A stretch of DNA of 6,259 nucleotides from Bacteroidota bacterium (GTDB lineage Bacteria; Bacteroidota; Bacteroidia; Cytophagales; Hymenobacteraceae). The notes below the pieces were generated by a model, which was not told the DNA's origin, searched no databases, and saw only the letters and a program-made list of their open reading frames with translations. The position numbers were made by a program, and so were the translations under genes. Shown here piece after piece: positions 1-5,364 of this stretch. The stretch's first letter is position 1. Every line of letters begins with the position of its first letter. Where the stretch lies: contig JAFADQ010000298.1 of assembly GCA_023424725.1 (NCBI GenBank), forward strand, positions 1 through 6,259, in the 5' to 3' direction.

Positions 1-2
1 CC

Positions 3-224
3 CGCGCCACCGCCGACCTTGACCGGCTGCTGGTCGATTTTCAGAAAAACCCTAAGCGTTATGTGCATTTCTCTGTTTTCGGTAAGAAAAACAAAGGCGG
101 AGATATAGAGGTGCAGGTAGACGAGCCCGGCTCGCAAATGGGTCCCAACCCTAAATATAAAGAAACTCCGGTAGATACAGTTGCTATCTTAATGCCTGTA
201 ATTTCTGCTGATTCGGCACAATAA
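3..224 (+). CDS. MCE/MlaD-family lipid-transport protein, C-terminal fragment
   Basis: This is the last 73 codons of a gene that begins before the window; the first whole codon is at 3 and TAA is at 222-224. The visible part contains LDRLLVDFQKNPKRYVHFSVF followed by GKK, a C-terminal signature I recognise from Bacteroidota MCE (mammalian cell entry) / MlaD-like proteins. These are single-pass inner-membrane proteins that form substrate-binding rings in ABC-linked phospholipid or sterol transport between envelope membranes. The MCE domain and the N-terminal anchor lie outside the window, so the call rests on this short tail alone. The remaining residues are a low-complexity, Pro/Asp-rich end (VDEPGSQMGPNPKYKETPVD). 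In this family the permease and ATPase genes usually lie upstream, which cannot be checked here. A probable terminator lies about 100 bp downstream, so the gene is likely transcriptionally separate from the carboxylase gene. Confidence 0.68.
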   Translation, partial: RATADLDRLLVDFQKNPKRYVHFSVFGKKNKGGDIEVQVDEPGSQMGPNPKYKETPVDTVAILMPVISADSAQ

Positions 225-325
225 TTGGCCTCTGCAGGGTTGTTTATTTGAACACGATTTTGGGAGATCACCGGATGAACAGGATTTAGTTTTTTTGATT
301 AGGTTTGCTAATCGCGCTACAGTAG

Positions 326-350
326 AGACAAGGCACTGCCTTGTCTTTTT
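326..350 (+). terminator. Probable rho-independent terminator after the MCE gene
   Basis: AGACAAGGC (326-334), triloop ACT, GCCTTGTCT (338-346) form a perfect 9-bp stem that runs into five T residues (346-350). The geometry fits an intrinsic terminator on the plus strand about 100 bp after the MCE stop codon. The core GTAGAGACAAGGCA / TGCCTTGTCT is also typical of a dispersed palindrome I recall from many Bacteroidota and cyanobacterial genomes (unverified memory). It may therefore be a repeat element acting as a terminator. Confidence 0.6.
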
Positions 351-534
351 ACTTCCTGCTGCACCATTTTTTGCCTGTTGCAGGTTTAATTTTAAGTGGT
401 GTCTGCGGCGGTTTGTTTATGCCGGCCGGGAGGCCAGCGCTACAGGCGGTGCCTTTCTGAGAGGCAGTAATTAAAATTTCCTATTTCAGTTGCCGGGTTA
501 GGGGCCTGTGGGCTCGACTGGTTTTGTGGCGTAG

Positions 535-553
535 GGGCGAATTGCATTCGCCC
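535..553. repeat. GGGCGAAT-TGC-ATTCGCCC palindromic repeat
   Basis: This is a perfect 8-bp stem GGGCGAAT (535-542) / ATTCGCCC (546-553) with loop TGC, preceded by GTAG and followed by TTTT (554-557). The GTAGGGGCGAAT...ATTCGCCC form matches a palindrome I remember as widely dispersed in bacterial intergenic DNA (unverified). The short T run could let it act as a weak terminator on the plus strand, but no gene lies directly upstream. Confidence 0.5.
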
Positions 554-604
554 TTTTGCATTTGCCCATTAACCCTTACAGTGCATCATTTTGCCTGACC
601 TGCT

Positions 605-648
605 ATTCTGGAAATTCTTTCATTCCGAAAATTCTGATTAAAAATTCC
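605..648. repeat. Short degenerate direct repeats (ATTCYGRAAATTCT)
   Basis: ATTCTGGAAATTCT (605-618) and ATTCCGAAAATTCT (622-635) match at 12 of 14 positions. A looser third unit, ATTCTGATTAAAAATTCC, overlaps at 631-648. Read on the other strand this is an AGAATTTTCGGAAT-type tandem motif of the kind scattered through Bacteroidota spacers. No function is evident. Confidence 0.4.
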
Positions 649-687
649 CCTCTCTCACCCCGAAATTTGCCCTCTGCAGCCTTTCGT

Positions 688-719
688 TTTAGAAAACTAA
701 ATCCTATTAGCTAATTTTA
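688..719 (+). promoter_or_regulatory. Weak candidate Bacteroidota promoter for the carboxylase gene
   Basis: TAATTTTA at 712-719 differs at one position from the Bacteroidota -7 consensus TAnnTTTG. TTTA at 688-691 lies 20 bp upstream, where a TTTG -33 box is expected. Transcription would start near 725, giving a leader of only about 13 nt before the ATG at 738. The AT-rich context makes a chance match likely. Confidence 0.22.
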
Positions 720-737
720 GGTTTCAAAACCCGAATA

Positions 738-2372
738 ATGGCTGTAGATATAGAATTTAATAAAAACGAAGACGCCCTGAAGCAACTCACATTTCAGTTA
801 AAATCGAGGCTGAAAAAAGTTGCGCTGGGCGGCGGCGAAAAAGCAATTGCCAAACAACACGCCAAAGGCAAACTTACCGCCCGCGAGCGCATTCAGTACC
901 TGATAGACCCAAATTCTGAGTTTCTGGAAATGGGCGCTTTTGCCGGCGATGGCATGTACAAAGAGGTAGGCGGCTGCCCCAGCGGCGGCGTAATTACCGG
1001 AATTGGCTACGTAAAAGGCCGCCAATGCGTAATCGTGGCCAACGATGCCACGGTAAAAGCAGGCGCCTGGTTCCCGATTACGGCCAAGAAAAACCTCCGC
1101 GCCCAGGAAATTTCTATAGAAAACCGTTTGCCGATAATTTATCTGGTAGACAGCGCCGGGGTTTTCCTCCCGATGCAGGACGAGATCTTCCCCGACAAAG
1201 AACATTTTGGCCGCCAGTTTAGAAATAACGCCATGATGAGCTCTATGGGCATCGTGCAGATTGCCGCCATTATGGGCTCGTGCGTGGCTGGAGGGGCTTA
1301 TTTGCCTATCATGAGCGACGAGGCCATGATTGTGGAAGGAACTGGTTCGGTTTTTCTGGGTGGTTCTTATTTAGTAAAATCTGCCATCGGCGAAGACATA
1401 GATAACGAAACTCTTGGCGGCGCTACCACACACAGCGAAATTTCGGGCGTAACAGATTATAAGTGCAAAGACGACCGCGAATGCCTGGATAAAATCCGCA
1501 ACATCTTCGATAAAATGGGCGCTACCGATAAAGCCGGATTTGATCGCGCCGCGCCGGCACCGCCAAAACTTAACGAGCAGGAAATCTACGGCATTTTTCC
1601 TTCCGACAGGGCCAAATCTTACGATATGCGCGACATTATCGGCCGTTTGGTAGACGATTCGGAGTTTGAAGAATACAAAGAAAAGTACGGCCAATCGTTG
1701 CTTTGCGGCCTGGCCCGGATAGATGGCTGGGCCGTGGGCATTGTAGCCAACCAGCGCAAAATGGTAAAAAGCAAAAAAGGCGAGATGCAGATGGGCGGCG
1801 TAATTTACTCCGACTCTGCCGACAAAGCCGCGCGGTTTATCATGAACTGCAACCAAAAGAAAATCCCGTTGGTGTTCTTACAAGACGTGTCGGGCTTTAT
1901 GGTAGGCAGCCGCGCCGAGCATGGCGGTATTATTAAAGACGGCGCCAAAATGGTAAATGCCATGGCCAATTCCGTAGTGCCAAAAATCACCATATTAATA
2001 GGCAATAGCTATGGCGCGGGCAACTACGCCATGTGCGGCAAAGCCTACGACCCACGCTTAATTTACGCCTGGCCAACCGCGCAACTTGCCGTAATGAGCG
2101 GCGCCGCGGCTGCCAACACGCTGCTTCAAATACAAGTGGCCACGCTAAAAGCTAAAGGCGAAACCATCAGCAAAGAAGACGAGAAAGCGTTGCTGGACGA
2201 GATCACCAACCGCTACAACGAGCAACTTTCGCCTTATTACGCGGCCTCCAGGCTTTGGGTAGATGGCATTATCGATCCGCTTGAAACCCGAAAAGTTATC
2301 TCGATGGGCATAGAAGCCGCCAACCACGCACCCATTACCAAGCCGTATAATGTGGGAGTGATTCAGACCTGA
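738..2372 (+). CDS. Acyl-CoA carboxylase carboxyltransferase (beta) subunit, methylcrotonyl-CoA-carboxylase type
   Basis: This 544-residue biotin-dependent carboxyltransferase moves CO2 from carboxybiotin to an acyl-CoA in the cytoplasm. It has two crotonase-like domains: N half about 30-270 and C half about 300-530. Oxyanion-hole glycine motifs are visible in each: GSCVAGGAY (residues 180-188) and GNSYGAGNYAM (422-432). The stretches LPIIYLVDSAG, FPDKEHFGRQF, SGVTDYKCKDD, KKGEMQMGGVIYSDSADKAA and FLQDVSGFMVG follow the methylcrotonyl/geranyl-CoA carboxylase beta pattern more closely than propionyl-CoA carboxylase or bacterial AccD. That suggests leucine or isoprenoid catabolism, but the substrate is not proven. 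Length is normal for the family, and the ATG start gives the usual N-terminus with the TARERI motif near residue 47. No Shine-Dalgarno sequence is visible. The partner biotin carboxylase/biotin-carrier subunit is not adjacent. Downstream is a 154-bp repeat-filled spacer, so linkage to the next gene is uncertain. Confidence 0.93.
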   Translation: MAVDIEFNKNEDALKQLTFQLKSRLKKVALGGGEKAIAKQHAKGKLTARERIQYLIDPNSEFLEMGAFAGDGMYKEVGGCPSGGVITGIGYVKGRQCVIVANDATVKAGAWFPITAKKNLRAQEISIENRLPIIYLVDSAGVFLPMQDEIFPDKEHFGRQFRNNAMMSSMGIVQIAAIMGSCVAGGAYLPIMSDEAMIVEGTGSVFLGGSYLVKSAIGEDIDNETLGGATTHSEISGVTDYKCKDDRECLDKIRNIFDKMGATDKAGFDRAAPAPPKLNEQEIYGIFPSDRAKSYDMRDIIGRLVDDSEFEEYKEKYGQSLLCGLARIDGWAVGIVANQRKMVKSKKGEMQMGGVIYSDSADKAARFIMNCNQKKIPLVFLQDVSGFMVGSRAEHGGIIKDGAKMVNAMANSVVPKITILIGNSYGAGNYAMCGKAYDPRLIYAWPTAQLAVMSGAAAANTLLQIQVATLKAKGETISKEDEKALLDEITNRYNEQLSPYYAASRLWVDGIIDPLETRKVISMGIEAANHAPITKPYNVGVIQT

Positions 2373-2377
2373 GGCGA

Positions 2378-2521
2378 TTTGTCGTAGTGCGTAATGCGGA
2401 TTGCGTAGTGCGACAAAATTCCGGTTATATAATAATAGATAGAGCAGGTTAATATGGTAAACAATCTGCCTCAATGCCGTATTACGTAGTACGCACTACG
2501 CAATACGTAATTCGCACTACG
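2378..2521. repeat. Long imperfect inverted repeat (CGTAGTGCG family) ending 5 bp before the next start codon
   Basis: The left arm 2383-2412 and right arm 2492-2521 are reverse complements at 26 of 30 positions, separated by 79 bp. Each arm contains the 9-mer CGTAGTGCG, or its complement CGCACTACG, twice. Smaller palindromes are nested inside: TTTGTCG (2378-2384) / CGACAAA (2411-2417), CGTAGT (2485-2490) / ACTACG (2495-2500), and ATTACGTA (2481-2488) / TACGTAAT (2504-2511). A transcript crossing from the carboxylase gene into the SirB1-like gene could fold into a long hairpin ending just before the AUG at 2527. There is no T run, so a simple intrinsic terminator is unlikely. It looks like a mobile-type palindromic repeat rather than a gene; no ORF fits within it. 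Confidence 0.75.
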
Positions 2522-2526
2522 CAAAC

Positions 2527-3432
2527 ATGACCAAAAACGAGATCAAGGCGCTGATTTCACTTCTCGACGATCCGGATCAGGAGGTGGCAAAGCATGTGGA
2601 GGAAAGGTTGATTTCTCTGGGCGAAGAAGCGATTCCGAGCCTGGAAGAGGTGTGGGAAGAAAGCCTTGACCCGGAAGCGCAAACCCGCATAGAAGACCTG
2701 ATACACGAGCTGCAATTTAGCGGCCTTAAGGAGCGGCTGCGCACCTGGAAAGAAAGCGGCGCCGAAGATCTGCTGGAAGGTTTGTGGCTGATAAGTTCGT
2801 ACCAATACCCCGATGTAGATTATGGCGCCATTTCGCGGCAAATGGAGCAGATCTATTACGAGGCCTGGCTGCACATTAAACCCGACATGCACCCGTACGA
2901 CCAGGTAAAGGCGTTGAACAACGTAATGTTCAGGGTGTGTAAATTCTCGGCCAACAGTAAGAATTTTCACTCGCCGGCCAACTCCATGATAAACATTGTG
3001 CTGGAGAGCAAGCGCGGCAACCCGCTTACACTGTGCGCCATTTACATGACGATAGCGCAAAAGCTGGAGCTGCCAATTTACGGGGTAAACCTGCCTAACA
3101 TTTTCGTGCTCACCTACAAAAACCCGGAGTACAAGATGCAGTTCTATATTAATGTGTACAACAAAGGGTTGATCTTATCGAAGGCCGACCTGGAGAACTA
3201 CATTTACCAGCTAAACCTTAGCTCTACCGATATTTTCTACGAACCTTGCTCTAACATCGATATCATTAAGCGCGCCCTCCGCAACCTGGTGGTTTCTTTC
3301 GAGAAAGTAGACGATCCGGAAAAGGCTGCCGAGATAACAATGCTGCTCGAAATAGTTTCGGAAGGCGATGCAGTTGCCGGCGATGATGATATTACATCTG
3401 GGGCAGATGAGGACGATGAGGAGGACGTGTAA
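2527..3432 (+). CDS. HEAT-repeat plus Transglut_core2 (SirB1-like) protein
   Basis: This 301-residue, soluble-looking protein has no signal peptide or membrane segment. Residues about 5-60 look like HEAT-type paired helices (LISLLDDPDQEVAKHVEERL, then LGEEAIPSLEEVWEE). Residues about 90-235 match the SirB1/Transglut_core2 family: Tyr-rich helix DYGAISRQMEQIYYEAW, then ESKRGNPLTLCAIY (160-173) and LPIYGVNLPNIFVLTY (182-197). Transglutaminase-like folds normally use Cys-His-Asp. Here the GNPLTL segment holds C170 shifted from a classical active site, and the LPGHF-type histidine found in many SirB1 proteins is replaced by N191-I192. I therefore infer a non-catalytic or altered role; the function is unknown. 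The last 23 residues are an acidic tail (AGDDDITSGADEDDEEDV) that could be disordered. The start is supported by a family-typical N-terminus, MTKNEIKALISLLDDPD. There is no Shine-Dalgarno; the inverted repeat at 2378-2521 ends 5 bp before the ATG. The gene converges on the redoxin gene. Confidence 0.85.
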   Translation: MTKNEIKALISLLDDPDQEVAKHVEERLISLGEEAIPSLEEVWEESLDPEAQTRIEDLIHELQFSGLKERLRTWKESGAEDLLEGLWLISSYQYPDVDYGAISRQMEQIYYEAWLHIKPDMHPYDQVKALNNVMFRVCKFSANSKNFHSPANSMINIVLESKRGNPLTLCAIYMTIAQKLELPIYGVNLPNIFVLTYKNPEYKMQFYINVYNKGLILSKADLENYIYQLNLSSTDIFYEPCSNIDIIKRALRNLVVSFEKVDDPEKAAEITMLLEIVSEGDAVAGDDDITSGADEDDEEDV

Positions 3433-3742
3433 CTGCAGATAAAACGGATTGAACGGATTTCGCAGCTTACCGGCGGACTGGATTCACTCTTTTTCAATTG
3501 CCAAAAACTTTTTCGCAGGATTACGGGCGAGCCTCAGCGCTACCATCATTCACTTGCTGTCATTGCGAGCGATAGCGTGGCAATCTGGTAACGAAGCAAG
3601 TGAATAAAATTGGTGAATAAACCTGCTAAGGCCAAAAAAGCCCTTGTAACAACCTAAGCGCAGGAATAACCCGATTGCCGCGCTATCGACCGCAATGACA
3701 GGTTTGGGTTGGTATTGCGCGGAATCCATTAAATCTGCAGTT
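3431..3742. repeat. Outer inverted repeat enclosing the convergent intergenic region
   Basis: The 20-mer at 3431-3450 (AACTGCAGATAAAACGGATT) and the reverse complement of 3723-3742 (AACTGCAGATTTAATGGATT) agree at 17 of 20 positions, including a perfect 10-bp core. The arms overlap the stop codons of both convergent genes: TAA at 3430-3432 on the plus strand and at 3742-3744 on the minus strand. The left arm continues as GAACGGATTT, a GGATT-type unit like that at 273-287. Between the arms lie an AGCGCTAC-type fragment (3535-3543) and the 145-bp inverted-repeat element (3557-3712). The transcript of either strand could form nested hairpins, so a role as a shared transcription end is plausible but not shown. 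No ORF is supported here. Confidence 0.6.
3557..3712 (+). repeat. MITE-like palindromic element, copy 1 (CTGTCATTGCGAGCGATAGCG ends)
   Basis: The ends are imperfect terminal inverted repeats: 3557-3588 begins CTGTCATTGCGAGCGATAG, and the mirror arm ends at 3701 (CGCTATCGACCGCAATGACAG). They agree at roughly 28 of 32 positions. The whole unit matches copy 2 (5096-5253) when copy 2 is reversed. The first 52 bp match at 46 positions, the last 40 bp (3670-3709, CCCGATTGCCGCGCTATCG onward) match at 37, and the middle ~55 bp aligns more loosely, including CCTGC, GTAACAA and AAGCGC. There is no transposase, and no target-site duplication is obvious. The ATTGCGAGCG...GCAATC motif is one I recall as dispersed in many bacterial genomes (unverified). 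Confidence 0.85.
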
Positions 3743-4341
3743 TATTTAATTAAACAGCCCGTCGCGCGTTTATCTACTGTTTTTACGTTCTGCCCGCCCA
3801 GCAAAGCTTCAATAGCATTCTTGAGGTAATAATCGTTCACGAATTTTTCTACCTGCGGATTGTCGTCTATCGCGCCTTTGTATTTCACCACAAACTCGCC
3901 GTTAACGTTGTGCAGCACAAATACTTCGGGGGTTTTGGTGGCCCCGAAACGGCGGGAGATACTTTTGGTTTCGTCGGCGAGGTATGGTATGTTTCCGCCC
4001 CAGTTTTTAGATTTTTCGGCCATAGAGGCCATAGTTTCGCCGCTTTCGAGCACGCCTACCGATGGGTTTATCAAAATAAATTTAGCGCCTCTGGCAGAGT
4101 ATGTTTTAGATAAAGACAGCAAGCGGTTTTCGTACAGTTTAGAGTAAGGACATAAGTCGTTGGTGAATACCACCACCACGGTCTTCTCGTTTTTAAAATC
4201 TTTTAACGATACGTTTTTACCCGTTCCGGCATCTTTCAAACTAAAATCTGGCACTTTGTGGCCCACCTGGTAGCCCTGCGCCGATGCCTGAAATGCAAAT
4301 GCCAGAACTGTTATTACTACAAAAATATAGTTCGCTTTCAT
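3742..4341 (-). CDS. Exported redoxin / thioredoxin-fold protein with a modified CxxC site
   Basis: This 199-residue protein starts with a Sec signal peptide: MKAN, hydrophobic YIFVVITVLAFAF, then a likely signal peptidase I cut after QASA (residues 18-21). It is therefore predicted to be periplasmic. The mature part is an AhpC/TSA-redoxin domain: VGHKVPDFSLKDAGTGKNVSL near 26-46, the active-site strand VVVVFTNDLCPYSKLYENR (55-73), the cis-proline loop TKTPEVFVL (135-143, P138), then KYKGAIDDN. Many relatives have CxxC-P here; this one has NDLC-P, so the first cysteine is Asn61 and only C64 remains. The sole other cysteine is C196 in the C-terminal TGCLIK, a Cys-terminal tail I associate with this family. 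C64 and C196 could form the redox pair (inference). The partner and substrate are unknown. The start codon lies 10 bp after the PPTase stop, so co-transcription is likely; it is the last gene of the unit. Confidence 0.85.
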   Translation of the reverse strand: MKANYIFVVITVLAFAFQASAQGYQVGHKVPDFSLKDAGTGKNVSLKDFKNEKTVVVVFTNDLCPYSKLYENRLLSLSKTYSARGAKFILINPSVGVLESGETMASMAEKSKNWGGNIPYLADETKSISRRFGATKTPEVFVLHNVNGEFVVKYKGAIDDNPQVEKFVNDYYLKNAIEALLGGQNVKTVDKRATGCLIK

Positions 4342-4351
4342 GCTCGTTTTT

Positions 4352-5005
4352 TTAAGCCCGATGGCTTGCGGTGGCTGTGCACCACGTTAGCACCAGGTTG
4401 TTAAGTAGCCGGTATTCAATTAAATACGCGGTTTTTGTATTGTTTACAGACAGAGTTGCAAAGGCTGTGCCACCTTTCGTTTCGGGCTCGAAGGGCTGCA
4501 CCTGCATGTGCTTTGCAAAGAGCAATTTCTTTTTCGAGTAAAGCTTGTAAATGGTTTCTTTTATGCTCCAGTAAAGCGTGGTTTTCAGCGGGTTGTTTTG
4601 CACGTGCTGCAACTCTTCTACAGCTAAAAACTTGGGCGCGAGTTTTAAAATTTGCTCTCTCACAGGCTCTAAATCGATGCCCGCAGCCTGGCCGGTGGTA
4701 AGCACCGCGGCGGCCATTCCGGTAGTGTGGCTCAGGCTTATTTTGTAGCTGCACTGGTGCAAACACGGGCAACCGTTCTCGTCTTTTTGCGGTAATTCTA
4801 ATGGAAGTTTAAGATGTTTCTGCAGCTCCTGCACCAAAATCCGGCTGGCCAGAAATTCGGCTCTCCTTACCTGGTTTTTGAGCTTTGCAGCCTCTTCGCG
4901 CACTTTCGGAAGTTCTGTTAAGGCCAGCAATTCGTCTTCGGTTTCGGTTATTTCCCAGAGGCCGATGGTGGCGTTTTGAGTAGAAAAAAGTTGAAGAAGA
5001 GGCAT
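4352..5005 (-). CDS. 4'-phosphopantetheinyl transferase superfamily protein
   Basis: This 217-residue cytoplasmic enzyme is predicted to transfer the 4'-phosphopantetheine arm of CoA onto a serine of an acyl, peptidyl or aryl carrier protein. The hallmark motifs are visible: ISLSHTTG (residues 89-96, substrate-side SH), GIDLEPV (109-115, with D111 and E113 as Mg ligands), and the WSIKETIYK motif (146-154; W146, K149, E150, K154). The order and spacing are those of the Sfp/AcpS-like PPTase fold (PF01648), and the length is close to other Sfp-type enzymes. I did not assign AcpS, EntD or Sfp specificity. An ENGCPCLHQC segment (residues 76-85) has C79, C81 and C85 just before the SLSH motif; whether it binds a metal is unknown. 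The ATG at 5005 fits family N-termini. No strong Shine-Dalgarno is visible; TATCTTGC on the minus strand (5031-5024) is a weak -7 candidate with no clear -33 box. It is first in a two-gene unit with the redoxin. Confidence 0.9.
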   Translation of the reverse strand: MPLLQLFSTQNATIGLWEITETEDELLALTELPKVREEAAKLKNQVRRAEFLASRILVQELQKHLKLPLELPQKDENGCPCLHQCSYKISLSHTTGMAAAVLTTGQAAGIDLEPVREQILKLAPKFLAVEELQHVQNNPLKTTLYWSIKETIYKLYSKKKLLFAKHMQVQPFEPETKGGTAFATLSVNNTKTAYLIEYRLLNNLVLTWCTATASHRA

Positions 5006-5095
5006 TAGTAAATGAGTTTAGGAGCAAGATACGAAGGCTTGTCTGAACCTTGATTATTAAGATTGATATGAAAAGCTATGATTCTTCGCACTTCA

Positions 5096-5253
5096 CCCAC
5101 CCGAACCTGTCATTGCGAGCGATAGCGCGGCAATCGGGTTGCTTCAGCGCTTTGTTTGTTACGCGAGCTATTTTGAGGCTTGCAGGTTCTTTTTCTGCGT
5201 ATTTATTCTCTTGCTTCATTACCAGATTGCTTCGCTACCGCTCGCAACGACAG
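5096..5253 (-). repeat. MITE-like palindromic element, copy 2, reversed relative to copy 1
   Basis: This begins at 5107 with CTGTCATTGCGAGCGATAGCG and ends at 5253 with the imperfect mirror CGCTACCGCTCGCAACGACAG. Reversed, it aligns end to end with copy 1 (3557-3712), including CAATCTGGTAAYGAAGCAAG and GAATAAA near one end and CCCGATTGCCGCGCTATCG near the other. A further ~11 bp (GGTTYGGGTKG) match outside the terminal CTGTC on one side, which is why the feature is extended to 5096. It sits in the divergent spacer between the PPTase gene and the WD40 gene, ending 84 bp before the -7 box at 5337. The remaining sequence of this 359-bp spacer (5006-5095 and 5254-5336) shows no gene. A 70-codon open frame across the element (5050-5262) reads through both arms and is not credible as a protein. 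Confidence 0.85.
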
Positions 5254-5336
5254 CGTAATTGAAATGGCAGGGCTGCGATTTAACTTCTATTTTCTTTCGT
5301 AAGCACCATCTGTTCATCAACTACCCATCAACTCTT

Positions 5337-5344
5337 TACCTTTG
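5337..5344 (+). promoter_or_regulatory. Bacteroidota-type -7 promoter box for the WD40 gene
   Basis: TACCTTTG at 5337-5344 is an exact match to the TAnnTTTG -7 consensus of the Bacteroidota housekeeping sigma factor. A start near 5350 would leave a leader of about 15 nt before the ATG at 5365, typical for the phylum. The -33 region near 5311-5315 (TGTTC) is only a weak match to TTTG. No Shine-Dalgarno is obvious in the leader. Confidence 0.55.
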
Positions 5345-5364
5345 TAATTATTCCTCCAGCGCCC

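Larger units (their letters stand above)
225..737. other. Repeat-rich intergenic region, no gene seen
   Basis: There are 513 bp without a convincing coding region on either strand. What it holds is a set of short repeat remnants. A GGATGAACAGGATT-type segment at 273-287 resembles the dispersed GGAT/GGATT repeats of Bacteroidota and the segment at 3444-3460. A 6-bp-stem hairpin GATTAG/CTAATC lies at 297-313. The terminator hairpin is at 326-350. CAGCGCTAC at 435-443 recurs at 3535-3543. TGCCT/AGGCA form a weak hairpin at 450-466. A GGGCGAAT/ATTCGCCC hairpin is at 535-553, and an ATTCYGRAAATTCT direct repeat follows at 605-635. A possible weak promoter for the carboxylase gene is at the 3' end. 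No tRNA or recognisable riboswitch was seen. Confidence 0.7.

Noticed and set aside
59..271. 70-codon minus-strand frame over the MCE gene end
   Set aside because: It overlaps a recognisable coding tail on the plus strand and has no family resemblance.
798..1205. Minus-strand frame of 135 codons inside the carboxylase gene (also 1371-1856 and 2145-2474)
   Set aside because: These are antisense shadows of a strongly supported enzyme gene in GC-rich codons; no domain is recognisable.
2378..2521. Riboswitch or T-box in front of the SirB1-like gene
   Set aside because: No conserved riboswitch core was recognised, and the simple repeated 9-mers explain the symmetry better.
2557..3060. 167-codon minus-strand frame opposite the SirB1-like gene
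   Set aside because: It is an antisense shadow; the plus-strand protein has clear family motifs.
3557..3712. CRISPR repeat or attachment site
   Set aside because: There is one palindromic unit with diverged arms, no regular repeat-spacer pattern, no cas genes and no integrase nearby.
5050..5262. 70-codon plus-strand open frame across the second palindromic element
   Set aside because: It reads straight through both inverted arms, and its composition reflects the repeat. Frames of this type (SLRAIARQSG...) are typical false ORFs in ATTGCGAGCG repeats.
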